A DNA stretch of 64,000 nucleotides, taken from assembly GCA_949130485.1 (NCBI GenBank), contig OX422184.1:24484917-24548916 (forward strand). The letters run 5' to 3'. The notes under the pieces were generated by a model, which ran no database searches, was not told the origin of the DNA, and saw only the letters and a list, made by a program, of their open reading frames with translations. This DNA comes from Agelas oroides. Taxonomy: Eukaryota > Porifera > Demospongiae > Agelasida > Agelasidae. Positions 11,617 through 22,033 of this stretch are shown one piece after another (position 1 is the stretch's first letter; each line of letters opens with the position of its first letter). Position numbers and translations under genes: made by a program.

Positions 11617-12789
11617 CACTGGCAAGCACTTGCAGAAATTCAAAAAGATCCTAGAACTGCGGAAACAATGCGGAAAGACCGCGGGAACAGTGCGGGGACT
11701 AAGCTTCAAGGCGGTAACACTGCGGACATAATGTGGAACACGGGCGGTCCCGCTGCGGACGCGACGTCGGAGTGCACTACTGGGCCACCATAGGCGACAG
11801 TCTATCCTTACTTGGAGCTCTTGACAGTCTGAGAACGAAAGTGCAGCAGCTATTAGTAGTCTGGGAACGGAGGTGCGCGATCGGCTCTGTATTGGGCGAG
11901 TTCCTGTAGAATGAATGAACTTTGAACTTTGGTAACCTGCATACTATCCGTTACACTAACCATGCACTAACAAAACAGTCTATTTCAGTTTACCTGCTGA
12001 TAAGCCATACTGCAGAGCTGTGCTCTCTGTGAGATACATTCGGGGAGTTTTAAAGTCAAAAATGCTATCGCTTTGACAGCAACGGCTTGTATCATCTTGT
12101 TCAGGGCGATCGATGAACTTCAAAGGGAAACTTGATAGCGATATCGGGGTAAAAATTGAAATTCATTTATCACATTAACAACTATGATTTTTGAAAAGAG
12201 CATGAAATGGCGATTCTAACGGTACCAATATCAATAACTATGAGTCCACATAGCAGGTTGTATGAGCTTAGAAATGCAAGTGATTTGCAGAAAATTTATA
12301 CGTCGTTTTTGTGTGATTATGCGTCCGGTACACGTTCCGCAAGCGACTGCAAGTCCAATTGAGATGAAACTCGCTGTGAAGGTTAGTCAGTACCTATTCA
12401 GTCCAGTCAAGGTTGTTCACTTTGAATATCTAGTGTAATGCCTGCACTAGGCTTGATAAACGCTTAAAAAACGGCGTTTTTCGGTAGTAAATAGTAGCAT
12501 TTCCGCAGGAGTTGGATCAAAGTTGCAATCAAAAACCTGCACTGTCCCCTTGGACAACCAGTCTGGTATGCAAAAATGGTTGTTCATTGTTGAATATTGA
12601 AAGTCATTGTGAGCAAAAGTACAAAGTCTGTTATTACCTCAAAAATACACAGAAAAAGGATGAAATATGACGAAAAAGTGCATGCATTCTTGACTAAGGC
12701 AGACATTTTAGTAAATGCAAATGTACCTAAGCATCTAAGAAACCTTTTGTACTCAATTTGATGCAGATACGTTGTAGCAATGTGTAGAT

Positions 12790-13446
12790 ATGGCCTCTGT
12801 AGACGAAAACTGGCATACTTCTGGAGACTCAGACATCGCTAAACTGGATTACATCATTCACGTGCCACTGGAATGGACAAACGGGCAAATAATTTTTGCA
12901 AGCGAAGAGCTGAGTGTTTTCATCGCTTCCTCCTTATCATTTCCACGGAGCATGGTCAATGGTAGGCATCTTTCCCACCGGAGAAATCGGCTGACAAACC
13001 GAGGTTAGTGTAACGGAGTAGATTTTACGGTAGTTTCCAAGTTCCCCGGGGAGCCGCGCATGCGCAAACAGTGTGTACCAGGCGCTCCCTCCGATTTTTC
13101 GAGCGCCTGGGAACGAGGCTAGAGAGGATGTTGAAGGGTGTCGTTTCAAAGAAAACGCGAAAGAGGGAGCAGTGGGCTCTGCGGGCTCTGACTCTGAGTG
13201 CCAGTGAGTGGATCACTGAGCGCAACAAATGTTGCAGCGAGAAAGGTCTTAGGGCTATTTCTTGAGACGGAAGATGCCAAAAGGCTTGCGAAGTACTTGT
13301 CCTTGTGTACTATCGAACTGCTCAGGAAAAAGGACAGTAGTAAAATACCCTTCAGATTTGGAGTGGTCCAAAATTTGTTTCCTAGTAAGAGGTTGAACGT
13401 CACCATCATACTCATGCAGCTTGCAAACTGTGCGCTGCAACGTTAG
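12790..13446 (+). CDS. Possible two-exon gene, unknown function
   Basis: Exon 1 would run 12790-12961, from ATG (MASVDENWH) to SFPRSMVN, with a GTAGGC donor in phase 1. Exon 2 would run 13238-13446, after a GTTGCAG acceptor, in the matching phase, encoding RKVLGLFLETEDAKRLAKYL through to a TAG. The product would be about 126 residues with amphipathic Leu/Lys-rich helices at the end. I do not recognise a family. The intron carries a small inverted-repeat element (13001-13125). Support is only frame, phase and splice sites, and the acceptor lacks a good pyrimidine tract. Confidence 0.35.
13001..13125. repeat. Repeat related to the ends of the 43659-44213 element
   Basis: The phrases GTTAGTGTAACGGAG, GCGCATGCGCAAACAGTGTG, ACCAGGCGCTC and CGCCTGGGAACGAGGCTA match, in inverse orientation, parts of 43660-43790 and 44145-44213. 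It looks like a shorter member of the same family. Confidence 0.65.
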
Positions 13447-13535
13447 CCATCGCTACGAACAAAACTCACTGGCAGCGAATTGTTTTCTCGTGAACTCTCT
13501 TAAGAATCATTTTACGAAATTAACCACAACCCAGG

Positions 13536-13568
13536 CAACTGTCATGTACCTAGGGTACATGACAGTTG
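13536..13568. repeat. Near-perfect palindrome
   Basis: Arms CAACTGTCATGTACC and GGTACATGACAGTTG (15 bp, no mismatch) are separated by TAG. No gene is obviously linked to it. It could be a cruciform-prone site or a relic of a foldback element. Confidence 0.7.
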
Positions 13569-14340
13569 TACACTTAGGTGGCATCTTTCATCCTGCTGTG
13601 CACAATGGTACAAGCGATACCACCACCTTTGATTTGTATGGCTGCCAGGGTTCAAAGTAGTGGAGGAGTGGTCCACTACCATGTGAATGCAAACTGAAGA
13701 ACAAAAGTGTAGAGGTCTAGGAATGATGCTACAAGTTTGCCAATTTTTAAGTTAGAATCTTTTTTCCAAGTGGAAGCAATGTTTGTGTAAACTGCATGAA
13801 CATGTAGGATGTTGGAGTACATGTACAGAGAGGTTGAGGTACTGACGGACCAGCTACCAAAGATGGGTGGAAATGTAAACCTGAAATCTACAATCAACAA
13901 CTTGCACTAAACAGGGCATCACAAGAATTTGCAACCATAGATAGCTGGCTCACTTCAAGTGGTTCTAAATTTCCTCTTAACTTACAAGGACCACTCACTG
14001 ACACATTGTGACAGTGCAAAAACCAGCTGATTAGAGTATATAAAAGAAAAGCATTAATATTCTTGATGCAATGAGCAAAGTTAAAATCAAGACATGCAGG
14101 TTTAGTGCAAAAGTTAGAAGAGTGCGTGTATCTAGCTTGTTATCTACAAGTGACAACAGACACACAGATGTCTGAAGTACAGTTACTGCGTACGGCATCA
14201 TACAAAAACTCAATTCACAGAGGATTCTCATAGATAGCCTCCATCTTACTGTGGGCATATGCAGCACACTCCTTCATTGCAATGTCAGTGCTGTGGGTGG
14301 AGGAACAGATTTACCTTCTAATTCTGAATCCCAGTATGTT

Positions 14341-14460
14341 ATAGTTATAGCGCAGTGCCAGAGATTTATGGCAGTAAACAGACCAACTCTGAGGGCGTAG
14401 CCCTGGGACAAGGTTTGTTTACTACAGCCATAAAACCCTGGCCACCTGTGCTATAACTAT
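14341..14460. repeat. Foldback element
   Basis: The left arm (14341-14384) begins ATAGTTATAGCGCAGTGCCA and contains TTTATGGCAGTAAACAGACC. The right arm (14412-14460) is its inverse with a few mismatches and ends CTATAACTAT. A separate small hairpin (TTACTGTAAACAC / GTGTTTACAGTAA) follows at 14494-14535. Confidence 0.7.
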
Positions 14461-14741
14461 TATATATCCCACCTAATCGGTCCTTTGTTGTTATTACTGT
14501 AAACACATCTGTACATGTGCAAGTGTTTACAGTAACTTCAATATCAGCTGTGTGCAAAATCTGTACTATTGTATAGCAATGTAGTGGACTGTAAGCTAAA
14601 AATACATGGAGAGGGAATTATGAGCCATAATTTCCCTTGTGTAGCCCTCAGGGAGGGAAAGTATCCCCACCTGTTGTATAGGCAAAATTATACTAGGTGG
14701 GAAATATATTCTGTTAACAGTGGGATAAGTCAAGCTCCTAC

Positions 14742-15045
14742 GTAGTCTTGTGTCTAACCCACTGCACCTCTTGTCGAGAAACGGTCTGGTGAACGAAGTT
14801 GGTTTATTCCCAAAGAGTGGTAGGGACCAATGAGATTGTGAGATCGATTATTATTACATAGCACTTCCCTTACAACAGTAAAATTATATCCACTCAAGTA
14901 GCCGTACCTTTTTTGAGCAGGTTGCTGCAGAATGTTACTGCTAGGTTACACTGTCACAAAAGCATGCACTAGCCCAAGAAATTCAACTTGGTTCACCAGA
15001 CTGTTTCTCCTGGTAAGAAGTTGGGGTCTGGGGACAAGACTATGT
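14742..15045. mobile_element. Small inverted-repeat element, AGTCTTGTG ends
   Basis: The left arm has AGTCTTGTGTCTAACCCACT and GAAACGGTCTGGTGAAC. The right arm has GGTTCACCAGACTGTTTCTC and ends GGGGACAAGACTA. The arms are about 55 bp and imperfect. A similar pair occurs at 15435-15490 and 15665-15705 inside an intron of the next gene. Confidence 0.6.
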
Positions 15046-15214
15046 GTACCATGCAAAATTATTACATTGGTGATTAGTGTAACTGGTCTGGAACGATGGA
15101 AATAACTCTAAATGCTGTTCTTGAGTGTCATCATTTCTTGTCTTCCTGTGGTAAATACAACAATGTGAAAGCAAACATTAATGCATATCCACATTGTGTA
15201 AGTACTTTAATTAC

Positions 15215-15317
15215 CTTTTATTCCAAATGATCCATGCTAGTAGAATCACAGCATTCAACAAGGTTAAGCCAACACTTGTTCCTACCACCGCACCAACTAA
15301 AGACCCAGATCCCATCA
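15215..15317 (-). CDS. Transmembrane exon of the Ig/FN3 gene
   Basis: Between an acceptor ending ...ATACAAG and a GTAATTA donor the frame reads MGSGSLVGAVVGTSVGLTLL followed by NAVILLAWIIWNKR. This is a typical hydrophobic span with a basic stop-transfer end. It enters in phase 1, matching the FN3 exons, and leaves in phase 2. It was too short for a plain ORF scan and was found by reading the minus strand. Confidence 0.6.
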
Positions 15318-17202
15318 CTTGTATATAGACATGCAGGAAGTGAAAATCATTTGGGTAATTATTCACAATTATTGCAATAATTTCCACTACTATCTTAGCT
15401 TAAAAGATTGCTCACATGCATGAATACCAATGAGTTAGTCTCGTCCCCAGAAGCCACCCTCTCATGACAAAAGTGTCTGGTGACTACTGAGCACCGTTTT
15501 GGTTTTGCCAAGTCAGCAGTTTTACATCTTCATGACATAGTCCCATTTCAGTGTGTATATATAGCGGGCAATGATCATATGATGTGGCGCTACTTCATTG
15601 GGTTGATCAGTATCAAGACTGCTGACTCTGCACAACCATGAAAGTGCTTAATAGTGACCTCATCTCTTTTCCTCGTGTGAGGGTGGGGTCTGGGCACAAG
15701 ACTACCAATGAACCAGATCTCCGTCAGGCCTAGACATTATGAGTTACCCAGTGTGCAGGGCATTGATATTCTACTAAGAAAATGGTTTAGTGTTGCTTTG
15801 GTTAACAAACTAAATGCATTTTAGTTTTAATCTACAAATCAAAAGTAAAACTAACAATTTGGATCTGTAGTCTAATAATAAATAAACTAAACTACTAAAA
15901 CAACTCTGAAACGACTAAGTAGCCTTGCACCCAGGGAGAGGAGGAAAAGTACGAGTGACTACATCAATCAACAAGTAGGTGAATATAGTTTGCAAACATA
16001 GACGATGCTTCCAGTTTGTGCTTAACTGACTGGTGTTGGTAGTAGCTGCTGCTACTGTCAGTCTTCTCTCCTCCCCGGGCCCAGCAGCTGTGTAGGCCCT
16101 CACTGAGATGGTGTAGGTAGACTCTGGTCTAAAGCCAGTCAGCTCTACAGAGGTGGCTGTGACATTCACCACTCCCCAACCTTCCTGCCCTCCCTCTCCC
16201 AGGTAGTGAACCTCATACGCTAGGATCGTACCACTTGGTGTGAGGGGAGGGTCCCAGGTGATCAGCAGTGTGGCATTGGTGACACTCAATGAACTCACCA
16301 CCCCTGGAACTAGAAATAGCAGCAGTTAATACACATGCATACATCTGCAAGTTCAACCTCTTAAACGGTTTAATGCAAAGGTAGGAGAAGAAGGATATCT
16401 AACATTTTAAAACCACACGGACACAAACTTACTATTTATGGAGCCTGTGGTTGTTCCAGAAGTGACAGCAGAAATAGTGAGTGGTGGACCAGTTTGGGGA
16501 AGGAAAGGGAAAGCAGTGTAGGGCTTACAAACACAGAATGAACAATTAAGCACTGTGCGTACCTACTATCACCACTATGGGCCCAGCCCTGGAGCTTGGA
16601 AAACTAGAGGACAGAGTTATGATACTGATGGAGTAAGTCAGGTGACTCTGTGACTGAGGGATTGTAAAAATGCAGTCAGTTGCACTAGTGCCAACTTCCA
16701 CACTGCCCTGGTCAGTCCCTCCACTGTAGGATATCCTGTACCCAGTCACAGTGGCTCCTGAGACTGGTGCAATCCAGGAGACTCTGATACTGGTGGGACC
16801 CACTTGTGTAGCACTGAGATCAGTTGGTGGATCAGGAACACCTGTGGAATTGATCATGTAATAATGGTCTCTTACTCCACACCACAATAGGTTTCTTACC
16901 AACTGTTAGGCTTCTTGTACTTCCTGAAGGTGTTCTGCTATTGGACACACTGCACCGATACTGTCCCAGCAGTCTCCCAGTCACTGTCAGTGTGTGGTTG
17001 AAGGTGCCTGTCTCTGCATCTGTCAGTACTCGAGATGTGATTCTGTAGGTGCTGTCATCACTGAGCATTGTGCCATCTCTCCTCCAGGACACAGTAGTGG
17101 CAGGACCACCAGTGGAGGTGCAGGTGAGGGTGAACACAGTAGGGTTTGTGTCTGAGTCTGTGTCCAGCTGGAAGGTGATTTCCCCTGAGATACTGACCTG
17201 GA
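15215..17202 (-). CDS. Ig / FN3 / FN3 / transmembrane receptor-like gene, partial
   Basis: Four minus-strand exons can be placed: Ig 17202-16900, FN3 16841-16563, FN3 16309-16031 and TM 15317-15215. Each has AG and GT borders, and all junctions between them are in phase 1. That is typical of shuffled extracellular domains and supports one transcript. The product would be a single-pass cell-surface protein with at least one Ig and two FN3 domains. The 5' exons are not certain; the interrupted IgGFc exon at 18.1-20.5 kb lies upstream on the same strand and also ends in phase 1, so it may be the original N-terminus. No cytoplasmic exon was recognised below 15215. Confidence 0.65.
16031..16309 (-). 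CDS. FN3-domain exon (second FN3)
   Basis: The exon is exactly 279 nt. The acceptor is TATTTCTAG and the donor is GTCAGT after ACCAACACCA. It encodes a fibronectin type III fold: VPGVVSSLSVTNATLLITWD, then YEVHYLGEGG, VELTGFRPESTYTISVRAYT and AAGPGEE. The conserved FN3 Trp (ITWDPP), Tyr and Leu (YEVHYL) and Tyr (STYTISV) are present. It has the same length and phase as the preceding FN3 exon, as expected from exon duplication. Confidence 0.8.
16563..16841 (-). CDS. FN3-domain exon (first FN3)
   Basis: This 279-nt phase 1-1 exon follows the acceptor ATTCCACAG and ends at GTACGC. It reads GVPDPPTDLSATQVGPTSIR, VSWIAPVSGATVTGYRISYS and YSISIITLSSSFPSSRAGP. The Pro-rich start, WIAP and YRISYS positions fit FN3. 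A short open segment around 16435-16510 (TGPPLTISAVTSG) might be an additional linker exon, but I could not find its acceptor. Confidence 0.82.
16900..17202 (-). CDS. Ig-domain exon
   Basis: This 303-nt phase 1-1 exon lies between CTCCAACAG and GTAAGAA. It encodes an Ig-like domain: FTLTCTSTGG (first Cys), VSWRRDGTML (Trp), DSTYRITSRV and LLGQYRCSVSNS (second Cys in YRC). A remnant further upstream near 17500-17515 reads SRVTVRG before a GTGAGT donor and may be the end of a lost Ig or FN3 exon. Confidence 0.8.
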
Positions 17203-17363
17203 CTGTTGGAGGTTAAAGTAATGTTAAAGGATTGTGGGAAACGCAGTGTTACTTCATTATAATAAGTTATTCCCAAGATGCAAGAAAAAGGACCAGTGTA
17301 ATAGATGTATTGAATTGTAATACAGCTAATTGCCAGGCAAAGGACATCCAATCAGGATGTATA

Positions 17364-17473
17364 TTTTGTAATACTGCAGTGTACTTACCCTATACAGGAA
17401 AAAAGCAACAAGCTTCCCTTTTGTAATACTGCAGTGTACTTACCCTATACAGGAAAAAAGCAACAAGCTTCCC
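17364..17473. repeat. Perfect 55-bp tandem duplication
   Basis: The 55-base unit starting TTTTGTAATACTGCAG and ending CAAGCTTCCC occurs twice with no mismatch (17364-17418 and 17419-17473). Identity suggests a very recent duplication or an assembly artefact. It lies upstream of the Ig exon on the minus strand, beside a possible exon remnant. Confidence 0.95.
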
Positions 17474-18104
17474 TTCACCAGCTACACCACACTCACCCCT
17501 CACAGTGACTCTAGAAGGGATCGATTTCCCCACTTACTTGCATCACACATTTTATATTCTTAGACATGAAATGCTACATGTATTGAGTGCACTATATACA
17601 AGTGTAATAAGGAGAAGATATACCTTGCATGTCTGGCTCCTCCCTTGAGAATGAAGCAGGTTGTGTGATAAAGATTTCTAGGTAGTTAGCACTAAAATTT
17701 GTTTTGATAAAGCCTTCTACTCTATAGCTAAGCACAAGCTTAAAGCATTCTGCAATGTTAAGGTAAAATTGCGGCACTGCGTAAACTCTAGGTTCTGTGT
17801 GCATCTTGGGGCATGATTTAGAATTGACTTTTAAACACATAATGTGAACATAATGACATATGACATTTGACTATGCAAGGACGTTTGAACATATATGAGT
17901 AGCTATGATGTTTCATCATGTGTGATATATGAAATGTGGGGATGCATGGTGTATATATGATGCTAAATACATGACATAAGATTTATACATGTATAATATT
18001 TGACCATGTCATAGGTGTATGACAGCCATCTATAATGTATGATGTTTGACCCTGGTTCATACCAAACCATTTGCTTATCACACTCAATACCTGTTTCATT
18101 TTAA

Positions 18105-19126
18105 GGTGGCACAGTACCCTGGATTTTTAAGGTCAACAAACCTGGAATCCAAGCTGATAGACTTCTTTGTCTTGTTAAAATTTTAGCGCACAGTCCGTTT
18201 TAAGAGTCTCAAACCGTTCACGGTCCGTAAAATTGGGGATTTTCCCCGTTTCCTGTCGGCATTGCCATCCAATAATCAGTTTATAATTAAGTTAGTTAAG
18301 ATGTGGCCTGGCGGCACCCTTCATGTGGTGGTCGGAACTTTGAAAATAAGCTTAGATCGACTTAAAAAAAAAGAAAAAAAAAAAAAAAAAAAAAAAAGAA
18401 GGAGTTTAGAAGAGTGCTGTAGTGTCAGTAGCTGTGAGTAGTGCGTAATGTCTGCTTGTGAAAGCAAGCTTGCGTCTAGAAGAAGCAGAAAGGCCACAGT
18501 GGCCAAGACTGTGTTTGTTGAGTAGGCCCAGGTCTCGCGGCCGTATGCCTAGCCTAGTTGGTGACCGTGGCCAGGTGCTTCAAGTGCTGGGATGGGCTTT
18601 AACTAGAATACGCAATTTATCGTTGGTGCTACAGTCTGACAGCCAAGGGAGCTGAACGGTGGCTGTGTGTGGAACAGAGCCGTGAGTTGTTTAGCGACAT
18701 AAGGAAGAGAGGTGGGGCTAGTAATGATTGCTTCCACTCGTGAATGAGCCCCTCCTGTAGACAAGCTGTGAATTTTTTAAAATGTGCATTCATTTTGGTG
18801 CAGTCAAAGTTGTCCATTCCAAGAGTAGTGACAAACATGAGTCTAGCCTGACTTTGAGAGTAGCTTTGAACAAAATCTGGCATAGATTGTTTTGAGATAC
18901 ATTGGTGGTTGGGACGCTACCTACAGTGAGCGTGTAGATGCGTCCATCGAGTGGCAATTTGGGGTTCATGAATATATTAATGAGCTACTAAAACCCTTTT
19001 TAAAATTAGGCAAAGCAAGATTGCCCTAAAGCAAACCCTAATCCTGGAACTAGGAGTAACCCTGGTCCTGACTGTAACCCAGGTTTATGTTTTCGTTAAC
19101 CTCCGCCGAGTGACGACCGTGCCACC
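18105..19126. mobile_element. TTAA-flanked DNA element inserted in an IgGFc exon
   Basis: The 1022-bp element begins GGTGGCACAG and ends CCGTGCCACC. TTAA lies at both edges (18101-18104 and 19127-19130), as for piggyBac-type insertion. Joining the flanks across a single TTAA restores the sequence seen in the intact paralogous exon (CCTGTTTCATT ... in the reverse complement of 48990-49014). That identifies both the element borders and the duplicated TTAA. It contains an A-rich tract at 18366-18401 and no transposase ORF. Related copies lie at 44460-45577 and 54751-54962. Confidence 0.9.
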
Positions 19127-20485
19127 TTAAGATTGTTCCCTTAATTGAACATTCATCCCAGCAGTGTATGCATATCCCTGTAAGGGAGAACTGTCAAATC
19201 CATACACCATCACAGACAGCAGTCCACCCTCAGCACTGTGGGATACAGTGTGAGAGCCAGCAGCAACATTCATGTTGCAACCAAAGCCAACAACACAGTC
19301 ATCCTGGTTCAGTGTCTCATTCCAACTGCAGTTCATAGGCAGACCATTGAAGAGAATGTCAAGTGACCGGAAATGCTCTTTTGCGACAGTAACCGAGATG
19401 GCATGGGTCTCAAAAGTGACTGTCTCCAGGGATAAGAAGCTAGCACTGCTAACATGCTGGGGAATCGGAGGGACAATAGCCATCACTGGGTCTCCAAGAT
19501 TATCTAAAAATCCTCCAGCTGCCATCTGAACGACTAACACTGGTGTACTGCTGAACAGGTAGCAGTAGTCTGTTAACTCAGTTCCGAAGAGGAATGACTG
19601 TCCAGGGTTTGTTAGAATAGTGCCTGTTATGTTAGACGTTCCACACTTGTAGACTACTGTTGTGTCATTGCTGGAAGCTACAACCTTGTAGTACTGTCCA
19701 CTGGTCCTTCCAGTAAATGGAGCAAGGAGAAACTCACTTCCCCAGGTTGAAGTAGGAGGGACCTGAACGGCTAGCTGCTCACAGAAACTAAGTGATTCTG
19801 GCACATTACCACATTCGTGGCCGCTGATGACTGTCAGTGGCTTGTTGGAAACAATCTTGGTACCAGTTAGGTCAGCACCCATTGTGGCAACCAGCAGAGT
19901 TCGCATCTGGTTGATCATGACTGTGTGATTATTCCCAGCAAGAATTTCAATGAGACTGCTGTCTGGATCCTGGGCATCCCTAGGAAGGTTGATGTTTTCG
20001 GTTGGAGTGATTGTAACCTCAGTTTCATTTTCACAAGCAACTAGCACAACTTGACTACGAAAGCCAGATGATGTGGATGTCATTGAAACAGCATAATACT
20101 CATAGCTGTTTATTTCAAAGCTCTGACAGGGATAAGCAAGGTAGTCCCCAAATCCTAATATGTTGCTGGTAGTAACAAGAATGAAAATAGGCTCCACTCC
20201 TGTTGCTCGAACATGTATTCCTTTCTCACGATGTGTATACTCACTCCCAGCCACCAGTGGTACTGAAAGTAATGGTAGCTGGAGTATTAAAGCGCACAAT
20301 TCCTGTCTGAATCACTCCTGCAGCAGTTTGCACCGAGTAACTGGCATTACTTGCAAATGTTCGAACGATGATTTGAGATGTTAGACCAAAGGAAAAGGCT
20401 GAAGGAACAGCAATGAAGAAATCTTTGCCATAGTTGCTAGCTACAAGTTCAGTGTATGCATAAAATATGTGATTTAGAGAACACA
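19127..20485 (-). pseudogene. IgGFc-binding-type domain exon, disrupted paralog of 47642-49011
   Basis: The two frames 20486-20241 and 20299-19127 match the intact exon on the plus strand almost throughout (FFIAVPSAFSFGLTSQ, GFGDYLAYPCQSFE, SLIEILAGNNHT, VISGHECGNVPESL, GCNMNVAAGSH). In the family this domain lies at the N-terminus of secreted adhesive and mucus proteins. Three lesions are visible. There is a net 7-nt insertion near the exon start, and an 8-nt deletion at about 20254/20255 relative to the intact copy (ATATCTTA missing). The TTAA element was inserted about 25 bases before the splice donor. The last codons now read LREQS followed by the TAA of the target site. High identity suggests recent death or a duplication still under turnover. 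Confidence 0.9.
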
Positions 20486-20839
20486 CTCAGGACACATAAA
20501 GGTCAGTCAGCATTTGTGTATGTGATCAAATTAATGTTTGAATTTTTAAGATTGCAAAATCCGGAAAGGAAACCTGAGTTTGAGGGGGACACTATAAACA
20601 CTGGAATCGGGAAGAGAGACCCAATGTCCGAGGATCACACACCCAAGGACTGGGGGCCCGAAGACCCAGGGCTTTGGTCTACTTACTGTTGTGACAGAAA
20701 TGCAACTACAAGCAACTTATGTCAGTGTTCTAAGCCCAAACTCACAGTAAGTCATTGTAAGTATACAATACACATTGCTATACAAAGAAACGACATTATT
20801 CAAAGCAGATTGTGCTATTTCACTTATCCACTAGCTTCT

Positions 20840-20945
20840 TTCAGCTGTTCTTCACTCTGTAAGAAATGCAAATACAGTCCAAGGGGTGGTCACTATCATT
20901 AGAGCCATATTAACAGCTGTGTCTATAGGGTCACTTTCAGCCACA
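20840..20945 (-). repeat. Duplicated segment, partner at 43085-43200
   Basis: The reverse complement (GTGACCCTATAGACACAGCT, AATATGGCTCTAAT, GACCACCCCTTGGACTGT, AGAGTGAAGAACAGCTGAAA) matches 43085-43200 closely. Both copies lie near IgGFc-family exons. It may be intronic or upstream sequence shared by gene duplicates, or a dispersed repeat. Confidence 0.75.
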
Positions 20946-21145
20946 ATAAGCAGACACATAACTTTAACCACACTTACTCATTAACGAGCCTGCAATAGCA
21001 TTCTTGACTAGCAAACGGCCGTACAGGACCTAAACAGCCCATCCCACAAGAAATTAACCACCAGAATAACGTTTTTGGTTAAAGCCCAATCATGCAGCAA
21101 GACCGGGCAGGAAGTAGCCTACCCAGTGCTAACGGGTTCTTCCCA

Positions 21146-21555
21146 AATGTTAACTCTCAAAATATCAACTCTCAGAATGTCATCTCTCAGAATGTCAACT
21201 CTCAAAATGTCAACTCTCAGAATGTCAACTCCCAAAATGTCAACTCCCAAAATGTCAACTCCCAAAATGTCAACTCTGAAAATGTCAACTCTGAAAATGT
21301 CAACTCTGAAAATGTCAACTCTGAAAATGTCAACTCCCAAAATGTCAACTCCCTTAATGTCAACTCTCAAAATGCCAACTCTCAAAATGTCAACTCCCAA
21401 AATGTCAACTCTGAAAATGTCAACTCTCAAAATGTCAACTCTGAAAATGTCAACTCTCAAAATGTCAACTCTCAAAATGTCAACTCCCAAAATGTCAACT
21501 CTCAAAATGTCAACTCTCAGCATGTCAACTCTCAGCATGTCAACTCTTTGAATGA
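21146..21555 (+). repeat. 15-bp minisatellite, about 27 units
   Basis: Units are variants of AATGTCAACTCTCAA, and line after line holds exactly four units per 60 bp. The unit is a multiple of three, so the array stays open in two plus frames and one minus frame. One plus frame reads NVNSQ/NVNSE repeats, another MSTLK/MSTPK, and the minus frame VDILR. Unit variants (TCTCAA, TCCCAA, TCTGAA, TCTCAG) are arranged in blocks, showing stepwise expansion. No flanking gene structure supports translation. Confidence 0.95.
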
Positions 21556-21970
21556 CCTTGCTGCTTAGTACAAAACAGATGTCATGAAGTATGCAGTCAC
21601 CTTGCTTTGAAGCCCCACCGGTAGGGAAAAAACGAAAAAATTGTCGTGGGTAGAAATTGGCATGTGGCAATTGCCTGAGAAACAATGATGCTTAATGTCT
21701 GATTTAAGTCAGGACAACCTACCCATGTATCTTTGCATTAGCTGGAGGACTGAGATCAGCACTGAAATTTGACACTAAACATGCTGATGGAGTTACCTTG
21801 ATGACAACCAGCCACGACTGTGAAGAAAGTGCAATGAGTCCTGCAACAGTATACATGCATGCTTTTAGGACTTCAATGATTTATTGTAACTTCGATGGAT
21901 AAAACTAAGTTGGATTTGAGGATAGATACATTTGAACTTTCAGTAATAGGAAGTGCTTATATTTCTGTCT

Positions 21971-22033
21971 TTAGCCTCATTCCTCTGGGTCCAGCTTTTG
22001 TGAGCTGGGTGGGAGCTTGAGAATGAGGCTAAG
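21971..22033. repeat. TAGCCTCATT foldback repeat
   Basis: Arms TTAGCCTCATTCCTCTGG and GAGAATGAGGCTAAG frame a short GC-rich centre. Another member, less regular, is at 22783-22842 (GTTAGCCTTGTTCCTAGG / CCTAGGAATGAGGCC). They belong to the same family as 9565-9627. Confidence 0.65.

Noticed and set aside
17592-17840. 82-codon minus ORF between the Ig exon and the TTAA element
   Set aside because: It does not match the NIDO, Ig or FN3 exons expected there and has no supported splice sites in phase.
21119-21685. 188-codon minus ORF and two 158-codon plus ORFs
   Set aside because: All are by-products of a 15-bp tandem repeat whose length is a multiple of three.
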